From Chryseobacterium hagamense (GTDB lineage: Bacteria; Bacteroidota; Bacteroidia; Flavobacteriales; Weeksellaceae), in contig NZ_BJYJ01000009.1 of assembly GCF_007991455.1 (NCBI RefSeq), positions 1-64,000 of the forward strand: a stretch of DNA of 64,000 nucleotides. Direction: 5' to 3'. Positions 62,276-64,000 of this stretch are shown here, piece by piece. The position numbers and the translations under genes are program-made. Under the pieces are notes generated by a model, which was not told where the DNA came from, did no database searches, and worked only from the letters and a program-made list of their open reading frames with translations. Numbering within the stretch: position 1 is the first letter of the stretch; every line of letters begins with the position of its first letter.

Positions 62276-64000
62276 TTAATTCCGGTTTTTCAGTAAAATC
62301 CATCCGCTGCGGAGCTCCAGTTTTCTGCTGGCGGGGTTCTCCCATTGCACCCGGTACCAGTAAGTTGCCGTAGGAAGATTGAGGCTTCCCCTCAGCATTC
62401 CGTTCCAGGAGGTATTGTTCTTACCTGCTTTGAATACTTCCTGCCCGTACCGGTCAAAAATAGAAGCGGCAAAATTATTATAGGTACTGATGCCTGTAAA
62501 GTCTACCGTATCGTTTTTACCATCTGAATTCGGCGTAATGGCATTCGTTACGACAAAAGTAAAGAATGAGAGAGATGTAGAGCATTTTGCATCTTTTACC
62601 CTTACCAATAAGGTGTAGTTGGTATTGTCCAGCACATTATAAAAAACATTGGATGCCTGCCAGTTGATTCCGCCGTTAATGGAATATTCCAGTGTTCCGT
62701 TGGTAGGATTCGTTGCTGTTATGGTAAGGATGTTTTTCTCATAGGTAACATCTGTAAGCTGTGGCAGTGCCGGATTGATCAGCTGAGCGGAGAATACTTT
62801 GGAACATGTCCCGTTGCTGATGGTTACCGAGTAAGTTCCCGGTGTGCTTACGGAGATGGTCTGGGTAGTGGCTCCCGTATTCCACAGATAGGTATAATTT
62901 GGCCCTGATCCTGCATCCAGGACACCACTGTCTCCGGCACAGGCATATACATCCTGCAAACCGGAGACGATCGCCGGTACAACCTGTATGGTAATGGAAG
63001 TCGGTGTGGCCACTTTGCAGCCGTTTCCACCTAAAGCATAAACGGAATAGGTTGTCGTAACGGTCGGCGATACGATCTGGGTACTGCCGTTCCCCGGAAG
63101 GCCTACCCATTCGTAAGTGACACCGCCGGTAGCCGTTAAAGTAACGGATTCCCCTACGCATATTTTAGATTTCGAAGCGGCCAGTACGGCTACCGGAGGT
63201 CCTACAGTAACGTTTACCGTTGCAGGGTTTGCAGAAACACAACCGTTCGCGCCTACGGCAAATACCGTATAGGTTGTAGTGTTTGCCGGTGAGACCACCT
63301 GGGTATTGCCATTCCCGGTAAGGCCACCACCCCAGTTATAGGTAACTCCTCCTGAGGCGGTTAAAGTCACCGATTCTCCCGCGCAGACCTGCACAGCAGT
63401 AGAAGTCAGCGAGGCCACAGGAGGCGTTGTATTCTGGGTTACCGTCACACTTGCCGTATAGCTGCAGCTCAGGCTGCCCGGCTGATTGATGTTGGTTACC
63501 GTTAAGGTATATACTCCGCCTGCATTCACCACCGGTGTGAGCGTATTACCTCCGGAAACAATATTCCCTCCTCCCGTAGCAGTCCATGCGATGGAAGACC
63601 CTGAAGGAATAATGGAAGTGGTAGCATTCAGCGTAAGTTGTGGGGTCGTACAGGTAATCTGTTGCGGCGGATTGATGGTTAAGGTGGTCTGTGCTGTTGA
63701 AAGCAACTGTAACGTTACCACATTGCGGCATCCGCCATTAACCACAAGAACATAGATCGTCTGCCCTCCTGCGCTGTTAAAAGAGGCAGGATTTGCAATG
63801 GTGTTGGCATTTCCGGCGTTGGCATCTGCAAAATTGGTATAATAGGAAAATGTAACGCCGGAAGCCGTCGTAATCTGAGGCTGGGCTTCCGTTAAATTAT
63901 AATTGATTCCGCCTTGCTGATAGCATTTTAATAAAGTTGCATTATTTACGGTGATTGGCTGGGTCACCTGTATGGTGATGGTCGCCGGAGTCTGTGAAAC
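62276..64000 (-). CDS. Large cell-surface protein with Ig-like repeats and T9SS type B domain (5' end outside the window)
   Basis: At least 574 residues; the frame is open to the window edge, so the start and signal peptide are missing. At least three tandem Ig-like units share CAGESVTLTASGGVTYNW or CVGESVTLTATGGVTYEW and a Tyr-Ala-Gly-rich closing strand (TTTYTVFAVGANGCVSA). The C-terminus (AITPNSDGKNDTVDF, FDRYGQEVFKAGK, PTATYWYRVQW, GWILLKNRN) is a type B T9SS sorting domain almost parallel to that of the 59776 gene. The two are tandem paralogs 118 bp apart, with a terminator between. Confidence 0.9.
   Translation of the reverse strand, partial: VSQTPATITIQVTQPITVNNATLLKCYQQGGINYNLTEAQPQITTASGVTFSYYTNFADANAGNANTIANPASFNSAGGQTIYVLVVNGGCRNVVTLQLLSTAQTTLTINPPQQITCTTPQLTLNATTSIIPSGSSIAWTATGGGNIVSGGNTLTPVVNAGGVYTLTVTNINQPGSLSCSYTASVTVTQNTTPPVASLTSTAVQVCAGESVTLTASGGVTYNWGGGLTGNGNTQVVSPANTTTYTVFAVGANGCVSANPATVNVTVGPPVAVLAASKSKICVGESVTLTATGGVTYEWVGLPGNGSTQIVSPTVTTTYSVYALGGNGCKVATPTSITIQVVPAIVSGLQDVYACAGDSGVLDAGSGPNYTYLWNTGATTQTISVSTPGTYSVTISNGTCSKVFSAQLINPALPQLTDVTYEKNILTITATNPTNGTLEYSINGGINWQASNVFYNVLDNTNYTLLVRVKDAKCSTSLSFFTFVVTNAITPNSDGKNDTVDFTGISTYNNFAASIFDRYGQEVFKAGKNNTSWNGMLRGSLNLPTATYWYRVQWENPASRKLELRSGWILLKNRN

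Noticed and set aside
1..64000. CRISPR arrays, tRNA and rRNA genes, prophage or intact IS elements
   Set aside because: No regularly spaced repeats, cloverleaf sequences, rRNA segments or transposase frames were found by eye; a dedicated scan would be more sensitive for tRNAs.

Overview
The window looks like a chromosomal segment of a Flavobacteriia member close to Chryseobacterium (Bacteroidota). The evidence is the gliding genes gldF and gldG, several secreted proteins with type IX secretion (T9SS) C-terminal sorting domains, Bacteroidota-type promoters with a TAnnTTTG -7 element in front of many genes, and flavobacterial family members throughout. This assignment rests on protein recognition by eye, with no database search. 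No rRNA, tRNA, CRISPR array, prophage or intact insertion sequence was seen.

Layout. 1-600: a toxin-antitoxin pair whose ParE-like toxin carries two frameshifts. 599-3651: gldG, gldF and hemJ. 3887-11764: a MORN-like lipoprotein, kbl, a T9SS-exported M1 peptidase, dacB and priA. 11765-12606: a gene-free stretch with a 68-bp direct repeat and one copy of a dispersed, RNA-like element. 12607-19437: an AEC transporter, a small membrane protein, a secreted beta-mannosidase, cutC, a lipoprotein and a glycosylasparaginase. 19509-23941: a sulfur/persulfide cluster (two YeeE halves, MBL-rhodanese protein, TauE, Crp/Fnr regulator). 23964-29628: a GH20 hexosaminidase, a DUF4197 protein, a divergent HxlR/NTF2-like pair and a zinc alcohol dehydrogenase. 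29923-33563: scoB and scoA, separated by an opposite-strand ABC exporter. 33564-40027: a second copy of the RNA-like element, a DoxX-like protein, rplS, a hydrolase, an EamA transporter and an M36 metalloprotease. 40242-42047: rpsA. 42231-46707: a type III restriction-modification system. 46833-53633: a DEAD-box helicase, an SMP-30 lipoprotein, ccoG, AraC and MerR regulators, and a helix-hairpin-helix protein. 53664-58584: a minus-strand operon, ftsX-DUF3098-uppP-(unknown)-truB-(outer-membrane protein)-rluF. 58677-59450: rsmA. 59776-64000: two tandem T9SS type B cell-surface proteins, the last cut by the window edge.

Genes that probably work together. The Crp/Fnr gene sits beside TauE and the MBL-rhodanese gene. 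Both of those have the same 24-bp motif, 16 bp upstream of a weak -7 element, which suggests one small sulfur regulon. The beta-mannosidase, glycosylasparaginase and GH20 hexosaminidase would together attack the core of N-linked glycans. Mod and Res form a type III R-M system whose Mod specificity segment is strikingly AT-rich.

The least explained material is non-coding: two families of dispersed intergenic repeats (12341/33867 and 20634/59498), the 68-bp direct repeat, an in-frame duplication of the mannosidase 3' end, and long leaders in front of rpsA and rplS. No clearly new multi-gene system was found; the dispersed RNA-like element and the shared sulfur operator are the best leads.
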